From assembly GCA_016788045.1 (NCBI GenBank), contig JAEUTG010000056.1:62001-126000 (forward strand): a stretch of 64,000 nt of DNA. Direction: 5' to 3'. This document shows, piece by piece, positions 1 to 8,939 of the stretch. Source of the DNA: Bacteroidales bacterium (GTDB lineage: Bacteria > Bacteroidota > Bacteroidia > Bacteroidales > Lentimicrobiaceae). The notes under the pieces are model-generated. The model was not told the DNA's origin and ran no database searches. It saw only the letters and a program-made list of their open reading frames with translations. A program made the position numbers and the translations under genes. Numbering within the stretch: the stretch's first letter is position 1; each line of letters begins with the position of its first letter.

Positions 1-1
1 G

Positions 2-118
2 ATTAAATTCTATTTTGGAGTGAAAGGCAAGCTGGAGGACGTCAGCCACTTTGATGAAGTCAATAAAAAGATGGGAGAACAACTTGAGGCCATTATCAGC
101 TCGATGGGATTGAAATAA
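2..118 (+). CDS. 3' end of an unidentified gene
   Basis: An open frame runs from the window edge to a TAA at 116-118 and gives 38 residues ending in SSMGLK. It is followed at once by a strong hairpin terminator, which supports a real gene end. The fragment is mixed charged and hydrophobic, without a transmembrane segment or T9SS tail. I do not recognise the family from this tail alone. The gene is convergent with arcB. Confidence 0.6.
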   Translation: MKFYFGVKGKLEDVSHFDEVNKKMGEQLEAIISSMGLK

Positions 119-124
119 TATCAC

Positions 125-156
125 AAAAAAAAAGCGGCATAAGCCGCTTTTTTTTT
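125..156. terminator. Bidirectional Rho-independent terminator
   Basis: An 8-bp stem AAAGCGGC/GCCGCTTT with loop ATAA is extended by an A-run on the left and a T-run on the right, so it can work in both directions. It lies between the convergent gene tail ending at 118 and arcB ending at 173. Confidence 0.9.
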
Positions 157-172
157 ACATATGATTACCTGA

Positions 173-1174
173 TCAGCAGCCGAGTGTTGCAACCATCACT
201 GCCTTGATCGTATGAAGCCTGTTTTCAGCCTCATCAAAGACAACGCTCATCGGTGATTCGAACACATCATCGGTTACCTCCATGGCTTCAAGACCATATT
301 TACGGAATATATCTTCGCCAATGGTTGTTTCACGGTTGTGGAAAGCCGGGAGGCAATGCAGGAACTTAACCTTGGGATTTCCGGTCATTGCAACCACCTC
401 CTTGTTAACCTGATAAGGCTTAAGGAGTTGTATACGCTCAGCCCAGACTTCAGCTGGTTCTCCCATCGATACCCATACATCGGTATAGAGGAAATCAGCA
501 TTTTTTACGCCTTCTTCAACTGATTCAGTAAGGGTGATCTTTGCACCTGTTTCTTCGGCAATTTTCCGGCATTGTGCAACCAGTTCTTCATTGGGCCAGC
601 AGGCTTTGGGTGCTGCTGCACGAAAGTCCATTCCCATTTTGGCAGCTCCGACCATCAGAGAATTGCCCATATTGTTACGGGCATCTCCCAGATAGCAGAA
701 TGCAACCTGATGCAGGGGTTTGTCGGAATGCTCCATCATGGTAAGAAAGTCAGCCAGAATCTGGGTAGGATGAAACTCAGTTGTGAGGCCATTCCATACA
801 GGAACACCGGCATACCTGCCAAGCTCTTCAACAATCTGCTGACCATAGCCACGGTATTCTATTCCGTCGTACATGCGACCAAGCACCCTGGCTGTATCTT
901 TCATCGACTCTTTTTTCCCGATCTGAGATCCGGAAGGTCCCAGGTAAGTAACATGCGCTCCCTGATCAAGGGCTGCGACTTCAAAAGCACAGCGTGTGCG
1001 GGTGGAATCTTTTTCAAAAATGAGCGCAATGTTCTTGCCTTTGAGCATTTGCTGTTCAGTACCAGAATACTTGGCCTTTTTGAGATCAGCCGATAGCTGA
1101 AGTAAATATTTGATTTCCTGTGGAGTAAAATCAAGCAATTTTAAAAAATTGCGGTTTCTGAGGTTGAATGCCAT
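173..1174 (-). CDS. arcB: Ornithine carbamoyltransferase, catabolic type
   Basis: The 333-residue cytosolic enzyme interconverts citrulline plus phosphate with ornithine plus carbamoyl phosphate. The carbamoyl-phosphate loop STRTR is at residues 57-61, HPTQ at 135-138, the ornithine-specific loop DVWVSMG at 232-238 and the catalytic HCLP at 273-276. The N-terminus MAFNLRNRNFLKLLDF and full length match the catabolic ArcB type. It lies 35 bases downstream of arcC on the same strand, so the pair probably works in the citrulline-degrading, ATP-yielding direction. No arginine deiminase gene (arcA) is in the window, and the SMG loop argues against putrescine carbamoyltransferase. It is probably transcribed from the promoter upstream of arcC. 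Confidence 0.96.
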   Translation of the reverse strand: MAFNLRNRNFLKLLDFTPQEIKYLLQLSADLKKAKYSGTEQQMLKGKNIALIFEKDSTRTRCAFEVAALDQGAHVTYLGPSGSQIGKKESMKDTARVLGRMYDGIEYRGYGQQIVEELGRYAGVPVWNGLTTEFHPTQILADFLTMMEHSDKPLHQVAFCYLGDARNNMGNSLMVGAAKMGMDFRAAAPKACWPNEELVAQCRKIAEETGAKITLTESVEEGVKNADFLYTDVWVSMGEPAEVWAERIQLLKPYQVNKEVVAMTGNPKVKFLHCLPAFHNRETTIGEDIFRKYGLEAMEVTDDVFESPMSVVFDEAENRLHTIKAVMVATLGC

Positions 1175-1209
1175 AAAATCTCAATTATTAAGTTAATGAC
1201 TGGTGAAAT

Positions 1210-2154
1210 CTAAACTATAACGATCCGGGTACCCCCATTGTCAATTCCGAGCTTATCAGAACTGGTGATGATGGCATCTTTTCCGGTGCCCTGAACAAAA
1301 CTGATTGCAGCCCTGATTTTCGGAGCCATGCTGCCTTCGGCAAACTGCCCATCAGCCAGATGCATTTTTGCTTCTGAAATGGTCATTCTGTCTATCGCTT
1401 TCTCCTGAGGCGTATTGTAATTGATGCAGACTTTGGCGACATCGGTAAGTATAAAGAACTTATCGGCCCTCACCTGAACAGCAAGCAACGATGAAGCAAG
1501 ATCTTTATCAATGACAGCATCAATACCCTGAAGTTTATTCTCCTGCACATAGAACTGGGGAATACCACCTCCACCAACAGCGATCACTATCTGACCTGCA
1601 CGGGCAAGTGCTTCAATGGATTTCTGATTGCTAATAACCAATGGTTTGGGGCTGGCTACTACCTTTCTGTACCCGCGGTTTCTGGGGTCGGCGGCAAAAA
1701 CAGCACCTGTTTCAGCAGTGATACGCTCCGATTCCTCTTTGGTATAATAAGGTCCAACCGGCTTGGTCGGATTACTGAATGCCGGATCATTTTTATCGAC
1801 AAGTACCTGGGTGATAATGGAAATAATATCCCGGTCAAGATCGTTGGCCATCATAACATTCCGCAATTGCTGCTCAATGATATAGCCAATAAATCCCTGA
1901 GAATAGGCTACCGCAACATCAAGCGGCATATCCGGCAAACCATACAGTTTATTGCCTGCAGTATTTGAAAGAAGGATATTGCCTACCTGTGGTCCGTTAC
2001 CATGGGTAACTACAAGATTATAATCAGCCCTGATGAGTGTTAATAAACGTTCCGCAGTTTCATAAGCATTCGATTCCTGATCATCTATGGTGCCTTTTTG
2101 GTCGCTTCTTAAAAGTGCGTTTCCTCCCAGGGCAACAACAGCTAGTTTCTTCAT
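1210..2154 (-). CDS. arcC: Carbamate kinase
   Basis: The 314-residue enzyme transfers the phosphate of carbamoyl phosphate to ADP, giving ATP and carbamate, which decays to CO2 and ammonia. The amino-acid-kinase fold is shown by the N-terminal VALGGNALL, the substrate loop THGNGPQVGN near residue 50, a glycine-rich AVGGGGIPQF segment and the C-terminal ATP-site region. Length is normal for the family. It is the first gene of an arcC-arcB operon, the reverse of the usual arcBC order, and a full TTG-N19-TACTTTTG promoter lies just upstream. The product completes substrate-level phosphorylation from citrulline. Confidence 0.96.
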   Translation of the reverse strand: MKKLAVVALGGNALLRSDQKGTIDDQESNAYETAERLLTLIRADYNLVVTHGNGPQVGNILLSNTAGNKLYGLPDMPLDVAVAYSQGFIGYIIEQQLRNVMMANDLDRDIISIITQVLVDKNDPAFSNPTKPVGPYYTKEESERITAETGAVFAADPRNRGYRKVVASPKPLVISNQKSIEALARAGQIVIAVGGGGIPQFYVQENKLQGIDAVIDKDLASSLLAVQVRADKFFILTDVAKVCINYNTPQEKAIDRMTISEAKMHLADGQFAEGSMAPKIRAAISFVQGTGKDAIITSSDKLGIDNGGTRIVIV

Positions 2155-2179
2155 AAAAGTCTGGTGGTTTAATTTGCAG

Positions 2180-2210
2180 CAAAAGTAACGACTTTATTAT
2201 AAAAAGCAAG
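2180..2210 (-). promoter_or_regulatory. Bacteroidota-type promoter of arcCB
   Basis: On the minus strand a TTG box (complement at 2207-2210) is followed after exactly 19 bases by TACTTTTG (2180-2187). This matches the TTTG/N19/TAnnTTTG promoter of the phylum. The predicted transcript start is about 20 bases before the arcC ATG. Confidence 0.75.
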
Positions 2211-2304
2211 ACCAGCTATCATGTTTAAAAAAATCATAACATTCAGTTATTTAGATAAATAGTTCGGTGTTATTCCATCAGCACATTCTCTTCAGTGGTT
2301 AGCA

Positions 2305-2333
2305 TTGCGGTTGATCAAGCTGTTGTATCTTTG
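2305..2333 (+). promoter_or_regulatory. Promoter of the EamA transporter gene, very short leader
   Basis: TTG at 2305-2307 is followed after 18 bases by TATCTTTG at 2326-2333. The ATG used here is at 2338, only five bases after the -7 element, so the transcript would be leaderless or nearly so. The promoter overlaps the in-frame upstream codons, which argues against a start at 2305. Confidence 0.6.
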
Positions 2334-2337
2334 CCTG

Positions 2338-3231
2338 ATGAAGAATAATAAACTGGCCTACCTGCTGGCACTGCTGGCGGTTGTTCTGTGGTCAACTGTC
2401 GGGTCTGCCTTCAAAATTACCCTTGGCTACATCAATTATGTACAGTTATTGCTTTACTCATCGTTTACTGCCCTCATATTTCTGTCGGGCCTGATTGTAT
2501 ACCAGAAGAATACTGCTTTGTTGCTGAAGGCATCCGGTAAACAACTCCTGTCCTCTGCCATCATGGGATTCCTGAATCCTTTTGCCTATTACCTCATTCT
2601 GTTCAAAGCTTATTCATTACTACAGGCTCAGGAAGCTGTTGCGCTCAATTATACATGGCCGGTGATTCTGGTGCTGTTTTCTGCATTCTTTTTCAAGCAA
2701 AAACTAACCTGGCTGAATATTTCAGCAATGCTGGTCAGTTTTACCGGCACACTCATTATTGCCACACGGGGAAAACTCCTGAGTCTTCATTTCTCCGACC
2801 CGCTTGGGGTTGGACTGGCTGTGATCAGTGCTTTCTTCTGGGCAATGTACTGGATTATGAACATGAAAGATACAAGGAAAACTACGGAAAAACTCCTGCT
2901 TAATTTTTTATTCGGATTTATCTATATACTTATTTTCAGTTCTATCACAGGGAACCTGACATTCCCATCCTTCGAAGCCGCCATAGGGTCAGTGTATATC
3001 GGGTTGTTTGAAATGGGTGTTACGTTTGTTATCTGGCTTAATGCATTAAAATACGCCGAAAACACAGCGGCAGTAAGCAACCTGGTATACCTTTCCCCTT
3101 TTCTGTCGTTGATGGTGGTGTCTGTCGCGGTAGGTGAGAAGATTATGACCTATACCATCACAGGTTTGTTGCTGATCATCGGTGGAATCATGCTTCAGCA
3201 ACTCGTGCGAAAAAAAACTGCCAGACTATAA
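2338..3231 (+). CDS. EamA/DMT-family transporter
   Basis: A 297-residue inner-membrane protein with about ten hydrophobic segments arranged as two EamA repeats, the drug/metabolite transporter fold used for export of amino acids, nucleosides or small metabolites. The first repeat starts with LAYLLALLAVVLWSTVGSAF and the second has an acidic helix end near EKIMTYTITG. Start M (2338) was chosen because a promoter occupies 2305-2333 and because homologs begin directly at the first helix. Its tail overlaps the lone response-regulator gene on the other strand by six bases. The substrate cannot be read from the sequence. Confidence 0.9.
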   Translation: MKNNKLAYLLALLAVVLWSTVGSAFKITLGYINYVQLLLYSSFTALIFLSGLIVYQKNTALLLKASGKQLLSSAIMGFLNPFAYYLILFKAYSLLQAQEAVALNYTWPVILVLFSAFFFKQKLTWLNISAMLVSFTGTLIIATRGKLLSLHFSDPLGVGLAVISAFFWAMYWIMNMKDTRKTTEKLLLNFLFGFIYILIFSSITGNLTFPSFEAAIGSVYIGLFEMGVTFVIWLNALKYAENTAAVSNLVYLSPFLSLMVVSVAVGEKIMTYTITGLLLIIGGIMLQQLVRKKTARL

Positions 3232-3633
3232 GTATTTGGAAATTGTCTGCAACAAAACAGCAGGTCTGATCGGTTTTGCCAGATAATCATCACATCCGGC
3301 AACCTGGCTTTTTTCACGTTCACCGGTCATTGCATAGGCAGTTTGTGCTACTACCGGCAAGTGAGGACGAAGTTCCTTAATTGTCCGGGTTACTTCATAG
3401 CCATCCATACCTGCCAGTTGTACATCCATGAGCACCAGATCAAAATGATCGCCCCTTTTGATCATCTCAATGGCCTGCTCCCCTTCTTTTGCCCACACAA
3501 TCTGAGCTCCGGAACGACGAATGGTGGCAACCAGAAACTGATAGTTGGAATCAACATCTTCAACAATCAGAATGATTTTGTCAGTCCACTTTCCGGTTAT
3601 GGATGCCAGGTTGTCAATCGTAAATAATTCCAT
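3226..3633 (-). CDS. Single-domain response regulator (CheY-like receiver)
   Basis: A 135-residue protein with only a receiver domain. The acidic pair is E25-D26, the phosphoacceptor D70 (in LVLMD), the switch T98 and the conserved lysine K120 (in YLAKP). The MDVQLAGMDGYE and AKPIRP motifs resemble the terminal receivers of hybrid kinases. No DNA-binding output is present, so it is probably a phosphorelay intermediate or protein-interaction regulator. It lies downstream of a histidine kinase and a REC-PAS-GAF-PAS gene on the same strand, after a 146-base gap that contains its own TACCTTTG element. Confidence 0.93.
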   Translation of the reverse strand: MELFTIDNLASITGKWTDKIILIVEDVDSNYQFLVATIRRSGAQIVWAKEGEQAIEMIKRGDHFDLVLMDVQLAGMDGYEVTRTIKELRPHLPVVAQTAYAMTGEREKSQVAGCDDYLAKPIRPAVLLQTISKYL

Positions 3634-3686
3634 TTTTTCCGGATTAAATGTATGATCTTGTCCTTAACGACTTACAATCAGAAAGG

Positions 3687-3694
3687 CAAAGGTA
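3687..3694 (-). promoter_or_regulatory. Putative -7 element of the lone REC gene
   Basis: TACCTTTG on the minus strand, 54 bases upstream of the REC start, matches TAnnTTTG. No clear TTG box is found 19 bases further upstream. It suggests that the receiver can be expressed apart from the upstream kinase genes. Confidence 0.5.
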
Positions 3695-3779
3695 CTACCT
3701 TTTTTTCTTCAGGAAGAATATCTGGTATAATAATACATCATGAATGCAGTGATCCTTTGCCGGGATTCAGACAAACTGA

Positions 3780-5450
3780 TCAGTTTTGATTGAGATTGGT
3801 AATATCACGAACAAAGAAGCCAATATTGATATTAACCTTATAGTTCATTAAAAACACTGAAATCTGAAAGATCCGCTCTTCTCCGCTTTCAGCAAACAAC
3901 CTTTCTTCATCAATATACGGTTTATCATTGCTGAGTCTGTTCAGTATATTAAAAAAGCTTTGACGAAATATTTCAGCATTCTCTTCAATATCCGGATTCA
4001 GGCCTTTTAACACACAATAAACGTCCCAGAATTTACGGCCTATGGCCTTATTTGCGGGAAGTTTTAAGATTTCAGCAAGGGATTTATTAAATTCTAATAT
4101 CGTGCCATAACTATCTGTAATGGCAATGCCGTCTGCTGATTGTTCCACCAAACTTCTGAATCGTGTTTCACTTTCAGCAAGTGAAACTGCACTCCGCTTA
4201 TAATCGATAACCAAAGCTATCTGGTTCGAAATGAACCTGAGAATATCAACATCCTCTGCAGATATCTCCCTGAAAGGGGCAAACGTATAGAATTCCATCA
4301 CTCCATAAATTCCGGCGTGGTTACTGAGGGGCATGCCCAGCCAGGAGTTCAGATTAACGGGGAGTTTTACCACCTTGTCAGAGAAGGATAGTTTTCCGAT
4401 GTTGTCTTCAACAAGGTACAATGAATTCCCGGTACTGATCGTCTTCAAAATCAGTTCCCCTGAATTCCATATATCAGCGGAAGTCTCATGATGTTGCTGA
4501 TCATAATAAATGCAGAAACTATTTGTGGCTTCATTGAAAATATGGAACCGCATTTCAGGTATATCAACAATCGATCTGAGCTCATAAATTATTGAATCAA
4601 CAAGTTGCACCAGGGTATCGGCAACAAATCCAGCTGTTGAAATATTGTTCAGGGCCTGTTGCACCTTTTCGTTTCTCAGTTTTAAGGTTACATCTTCAGC
4701 AATTTCAACAAAACCTGAAAGCTCTCCCTGATTGTTATAGGAAGGAAAAATTCTGACATGCGCATCAAAAACCGATTTGTCAGATCGAATCCCCCTGGCA
4801 AAGCTTTCAAACTGAAAATCCTTTATCCGGGCAAATTCCGATGCAAGACTGTTTTCTGCAGATTCCGGAAAACGGTAAAGGTCCGGGAGTTTCAAACCTG
4901 CCATTGAGGCTGTATCTGTTCCGAACATCCGTGCATGGGCCTCATTCGATAACAGAACCTCGAAATTCTTATTGTATCTGGAGATACCTATCCCAAGCTT
5001 TTCAACGAGGGCCCTGTAGTCTTCCTCCGATTTATGCAGTGCACTTTCAGCATGTTTTCTCAGATATTCATCCTGCATCCGCTTGATGATAGATTTAACC
5101 GAAAGCGCAAGACGTATATAGTGCTGAGGAGTTTTCAAAATATAGTCGTCGAGCCCGATTTTCATCGCCATCACTGCGATTTCTTCACTTCCGGTTCCGG
5201 TAAACATGATTACCGGTTTTAACGGGAACCCGGTCTTAATCCTGATCAGTATCTCAATTCCGGTTGTCCACCTCAATTGATAATCGGTAATCACCAGATC
5301 GAAATCGGCTTGTTTAAAGGCCCGGTCGAAGCCTTTACTATCGAACACTTCATCAACATCAACCAGAAACAACTTTCTGAGTTCACGAATGATCAGCAAG
5401 CGGTCATCCGGATTATCATCAACGAGTAAAATTTTCAGAAGATCGGGCAT
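3780..5450 (-). CDS. REC-PAS-GAF-PAS signalling protein without output domain
   Basis: A 556-residue cytosolic protein. Residues 1-125 form a receiver domain with acidic pair D11-D12 and phosphoacceptor D56 in LVITDYQ. A PAS domain covers about 140-268, a GAF-like domain about 275-425 and a second PAS about 435-556, where the protein ends (DITNLNQN). There is no HisKA, ATPase, GGDEF or DNA-binding region. It follows the PAS histidine kinase gene by 30 bases, so it is probably that kinase's partner, with its phosphorylation state read by PAS/GAF contacts. The sequence stops soon after the second PAS, where a kinase core would often follow, so ancestral loss of a kinase module is possible. Confidence 0.9.
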   Translation of the reverse strand: MPDLLKILLVDDNPDDRLLIIRELRKLFLVDVDEVFDSKGFDRAFKQADFDLVITDYQLRWTTGIEILIRIKTGFPLKPVIMFTGTGSEEIAVMAMKIGLDDYILKTPQHYIRLALSVKSIIKRMQDEYLRKHAESALHKSEEDYRALVEKLGIGISRYNKNFEVLLSNEAHARMFGTDTASMAGLKLPDLYRFPESAENSLASEFARIKDFQFESFARGIRSDKSVFDAHVRIFPSYNNQGELSGFVEIAEDVTLKLRNEKVQQALNNISTAGFVADTLVQLVDSIIYELRSIVDIPEMRFHIFNEATNSFCIYYDQQHHETSADIWNSGELILKTISTGNSLYLVEDNIGKLSFSDKVVKLPVNLNSWLGMPLSNHAGIYGVMEFYTFAPFREISAEDVDILRFISNQIALVIDYKRSAVSLAESETRFRSLVEQSADGIAITDSYGTILEFNKSLAEILKLPANKAIGRKFWDVYCVLKGLNPDIEENAEIFRQSFFNILNRLSNDKPYIDEERLFAESGEERIFQISVFLMNYKVNINIGFFVRDITNLNQN

Positions 5451-5480
5451 CAGAAAAATATCATAATAATTAATTCTATC

Positions 5481-7469
5481 TTATTCAGCAGCCTGTAATT
5501 TTAAAACAAAGGTACTTCCTTTTCCGACTTCAGACAATACACTTACTTCGCCTCCCATTCGTTCAAGTGATTTTTTAACGATGGCCAGTCCAATGCCGTA
5601 GCCGGGATAACTTTCAATGCCATGCAGTTTCTCAAACACTTCAAAGATAAGCTTGTGTTTTTCGGAGGGTATTCCGATCCCATTGTCCCTGAACCTGATG
5701 ATCGCTTTGCCTCCTTTCAGTGAACCACTGATTGAAATAAGCGGGATAGTCCGTTCATCTACAAATTTCAATGCATTGGATATCAGATTGGTGAATACAA
5801 TCACCATGGCCGGGGCAAAGGCGATAACCTGAGGTAACCCCGGCTTAATTCTGATTACAGCTTTTTTATTATTGATATCTTCATTCAGCATGAAAACCGC
5901 TTTACCTATTATTTTGTTGAGGTCAACCGGCAATAGTACAACTTCCTGTATGCTGACTTTTGAATACTGAAGTAAGTCGGTGATCAGATTGTCCATCAGT
6001 TCAGCTGCATGGAGTATCCGGCTAAGGTATACATCAGCCTCGGGGCTAAAATTACCGGAATGATCTTCCTTCAGCGCACCTGCAAACCCCTGCATTGCCC
6101 TCAGGGGTGCTTTAAGATCGTGACACACAGAGTTGGTGAACCTTGAGAGCTCATCATTTATTTCCTTCACCCTTATGGTGCGCTGCTCAACAATCCGTTC
6201 CAGATGCAATTTATAATCTTCCAGTTCCCTCTGCAACTTGCGCAGGTCGGTAATATCCTGAAAAGAAGTTACCATGCATTTCTCGCCATTCAACTCAATA
6301 ATTTCAGATGAAATAAGCCCCTCCAATACCTCCCCGTTTTTTGCGTTCAGCGTCAATTCATAATTCTCCAGTCTGCCATCCTGTTCGATTATTTTTTTTA
6401 TAGCTTCTCTGTCTGAAATACTATAAATGCCAAGTTCAACCGTTTTCCTGCCATACATATCTTTCTCAGGAATCCCTATAAATTGAAGAAATTTCCTGTT
6501 AACATCGAGTATCTCCCCATCTGAGAATCTGGTGATTGACATGAGGTTGGGACTGTTGAAAAAAGCTTTCTGAAACTTGTTCTCGCTCTCGAACAGCTCC
6601 TGTTCTGTTTTTTTATGGTCTGTAATATCCCGGCCAACTCCAATGATCGACTCAATTGAACCATCTTTACCGGGAATGGCTTTGTCAGACCAGGCCAGCC
6701 AACGCCAGCCTTGAGCAGTCTGGGCCCGTTGTTCAATATAGCAGGTGTGTGGACTTACATTGAGTTGCTTCATCGCATGAAGTGTGGTTTCCCGATCGTC
6801 AGGATGAATTAAGGGAATAAAGGTTTTACCGATAAGGTCTTTCTCTTTAAGGCCAAATAGCTTGCAATAGGTCGGACTTACAAATAAAAACCTTCCGGCA
6901 GCATCAACCTTAACCACCAGTTCATTCTGATTTTCCAATAAAAACCTGTACATGGAATCCTCGTTTCCGAATCGGTTCTTCATCATCTGAAGAATGGTCG
7001 GGAACATACCCCCTATTATTTTCGACAGCAAACCGGAGATCCCACTTTCGAGCAAAACCGTCAGCGTAATTTCCCCATTGTAGTTAAAACCAGTGAAATC
7101 AAGAAATTTAAGACTGTCAGCTGGGTGAACGACTGATAAGTCAGCAGCTAACTTTCTGTTGTTAAAACTCCGCTCTGAAACAGTCCACGGATCTTTGAAA
7201 TTCCTGCAGCCTTTTGAGGCAATCCGGATAATCCCGGGAATGGTATCGATTGCATGATGACCAAAGGATACCTGTTGATCAGGTTTACTGCCTCCAGAGC
7301 AAGATTTAAAAACCCAAGCCCCGTAAACACCGGTGAAAGTGCACAAAGCCCGGCAGAATGACTTTAGAAAGGCACCTTCATCTTCCTCAGTGTAACACAG
7401 AGAATAACAGTCGTTTATCCAATCTGCAAATTTCTCTGATAAGCCATAGGATAACCCCTCTTGTTCCAT
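5481..7469 (-). CDS. PAS-PAS sensor histidine kinase with GAF-like N-terminus
   Basis: A 662-residue protein with no transmembrane segment, so a cytosolic sensor. A GAF-like region fills about residues 1-160, two PAS/PAC units about 190-300 and 305-420, and a coiled linker leads to HisKA with the phosphorylatable His in SVCHDLKAPLRAMQGF. The ATPase domain shows the N box NLISNALKFV, G1 DNGIGIP and G2 GYGIGLAIV. The ATG at 7469 was chosen over an in-frame TTG 24 bases upstream because GGTGAAG precedes it. It heads a same-strand group with the REC-PAS-GAF-PAS gene and lone REC. The signal is unknown. Confidence 0.93.
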   Translation of the reverse strand: MEQEGLSYGLSEKFADWINDCYSLCYTEEDEGAFLKSFCRALCTFTGVYGAWVFKSCSGGSKPDQQVSFGHHAIDTIPGIIRIASKGCRNFKDPWTVSERSFNNRKLAADLSVVHPADSLKFLDFTGFNYNGEITLTVLLESGISGLLSKIIGGMFPTILQMMKNRFGNEDSMYRFLLENQNELVVKVDAAGRFLFVSPTYCKLFGLKEKDLIGKTFIPLIHPDDRETTLHAMKQLNVSPHTCYIEQRAQTAQGWRWLAWSDKAIPGKDGSIESIIGVGRDITDHKKTEQELFESENKFQKAFFNSPNLMSITRFSDGEILDVNRKFLQFIGIPEKDMYGRKTVELGIYSISDREAIKKIIEQDGRLENYELTLNAKNGEVLEGLISSEIIELNGEKCMVTSFQDITDLRKLQRELEDYKLHLERIVEQRTIRVKEINDELSRFTNSVCHDLKAPLRAMQGFAGALKEDHSGNFSPEADVYLSRILHAAELMDNLITDLLQYSKVSIQEVVLLPVDLNKIIGKAVFMLNEDINNKKAVIRIKPGLPQVIAFAPAMVIVFTNLISNALKFVDERTIPLISISGSLKGGKAIIRFRDNGIGIPSEKHKLIFEVFEKLHGIESYPGYGIGLAIVKKSLERMGGEVSVLSEVGKGSTFVLKLQAAE

Positions 7470-7500
7470 ATCTTCACCAGTATTAAAATACAATTGAATA

Positions 7501-7508
7501 CAAACCTA
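7501..7508 (-). promoter_or_regulatory. Putative -7 element of the sensor kinase operon
   Basis: TAGGTTTG on the minus strand lies 32 bases before the kinase ATG at 7469. A CAA-rich (TTG on the minus strand) stretch lies about 16 bases further upstream, so the -33 spacing is not ideal. Confidence 0.45.
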
Positions 7509-7628
7509 AGTTAAAAACCAGCAACAAAAAAAAAATATTGAAATTGAAATCCGGCCTGCTATATCAATTCCTTTCTCTTTGCCAGCATCCGTCCTTCACA
7601 TAACAGCCAACCAAACTAACAAATGAGG

Positions 7629-7636
7629 TATCTTTG
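7629..7636 (+). promoter_or_regulatory. Putative -7 element of mtaB, very short leader
   Basis: TATCTTTG ends five bases before the mtaB ATG at 7642, predicting a leaderless or near-leaderless transcript. No TTG box is seen at the expected distance. Confidence 0.5.
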
Positions 7637-7641
7637 CACCA

Positions 7642-8934
7642 ATGGAAAAAAGAAAAATAGCCTTCAGCACATTTGGCTGCAAACTCAACTTTGCCGAAAC
7701 ATCCGCGATAGCACGGAAGTTTCCGGCAGATCAGTTTGAGACCGTTGAATTCAAGGAACCTGCTGATATTTATGTGATCCACTCCTGTACAGTTACCGCT
7801 CAGGCCGAAAAGAAATGCAAGGCCGCAATCAGGCAGGCCGTCAAAAGAAATCCCGAAGCTTCAGTTGCTGTAATCGGCTGCTACTCAGAGCTTAAACCCG
7901 GCGAGCTGAAAAAAATGAAAGGAGTTGACATTGTTCTGGGAAACAAGGACAAATACAGCCTTTACAATGTTATTGCCGGTGACACAGATTTAAATAATAA
8001 AGAAGACTCTGATTTTAAAACCTCCAGGCAGTTTGAGCCAGGTTATTCGGTGAATGACCGAACCCGTTCATTCTTTAAAGTTCAGGATGGATGTGATTAC
8101 TTCTGCACCTTCTGCGCTATTCCGTTTGCGCGGGGCAGAAGCCGCAGTGCCGACGTCGCTTCAACACTTGCGGTCGCTTCCCGGATTGTAGGCCAGGGAA
8201 TCAGGGAAATTGTGCTTACCGGGGTAAACATTGGCGATTTTGGCCGGCAGCATGGAGAAAGCTTTTATGACTTGTTACTCGGACTAAGCCATGTAGAAGT
8301 TGAGCGGATCAGAATCTCCTCGGTTGAACCGGAGCTTCTGAGCAATGAAATTATTGAACTTGTTGCGGATTCGAAAAGATTCATGCCTCATTTTCATATT
8401 CCGTTACAGTCGGGCAACAACAGGATTCTCGGGCTGATGAAGCGGAAGTATAAACGAGAGGTCTTCGAACAAAGGGTAAAATACATTAAAAAGCTCATGC
8501 CTGACGCATGCATTGCCGCTGATGTAATTACCGGATTTCCGGGGGAAACAGAAGAAGAATTTGAAGATACCTGCAACTTCATTCTGAGCCTTCCTGTGTC
8601 AACCCTTCATGTTTTTACCTATTCAGTGCGCCCGGGAACCAGGGCAGCAATCATGCCCGACCAACTCAGTGATGCAGTAAAACAGGAAAGAAGCAGGAAA
8701 CTTCACCGGATTTCTGATCTGAAGAAAAATGAATTCTACGTTCAAAACCGGGGATCTGTCAGACCTGTCCTTTGGGAATCAGACACTGCGAACGGTTTTA
8801 TCTATGGATTTACTGACAATTACATCCGATGCAAACGGGAATATCAGAAAGAGGCTGTTAACAGCATCGAAACCGTTAAACTAGAACAACCCGGTTCTGA
8901 CGAAGTATTTTCAGTCAGTTTCCCTGATAACTAA
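7642..8934 (+). CDS. mtaB: tRNA (t6A37)-methylthiotransferase MtaB
   Basis: A 430-residue radical-SAM enzyme that adds a methylthio group to N6-threonylcarbamoyladenosine 37 of tRNAs. The N-terminal MTTase domain starts with FSTFGCKLNFAE (C13 is a ligand of the auxiliary cluster) and holds VIHSCTVTA and IGCYSEL. The radical-SAM cluster motif is C151-x3-C155-x2-C158. HIPLQSGNNRIL and the G-F-PGETEEEF motif are intact, and a TRAM-like tail ends the protein. STFGCKLNFAE and the length fit MtaB rather than MiaB or RimO. The next gene starts five bases after the stop. Confidence 0.95.
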   Translation: MEKRKIAFSTFGCKLNFAETSAIARKFPADQFETVEFKEPADIYVIHSCTVTAQAEKKCKAAIRQAVKRNPEASVAVIGCYSELKPGELKKMKGVDIVLGNKDKYSLYNVIAGDTDLNNKEDSDFKTSRQFEPGYSVNDRTRSFFKVQDGCDYFCTFCAIPFARGRSRSADVASTLAVASRIVGQGIREIVLTGVNIGDFGRQHGESFYDLLLGLSHVEVERIRISSVEPELLSNEIIELVADSKRFMPHFHIPLQSGNNRILGLMKRKYKREVFEQRVKYIKKLMPDACIAADVITGFPGETEEEFEDTCNFILSLPVSTLHVFTYSVRPGTRAAIMPDQLSDAVKQERSRKLHRISDLKKNEFYVQNRGSVRPVLWESDTANGFIYGFTDNYIRCKREYQKEAVNSIETVKLEQPGSDEVFSVSFPDN

Positions 8935-8939
8935 GCTCT

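Noticed and set aside
572..1096. 174-codon plus-strand open frame
   Set aside because: It is fully antisense to the strongly conserved arcB coding frame.
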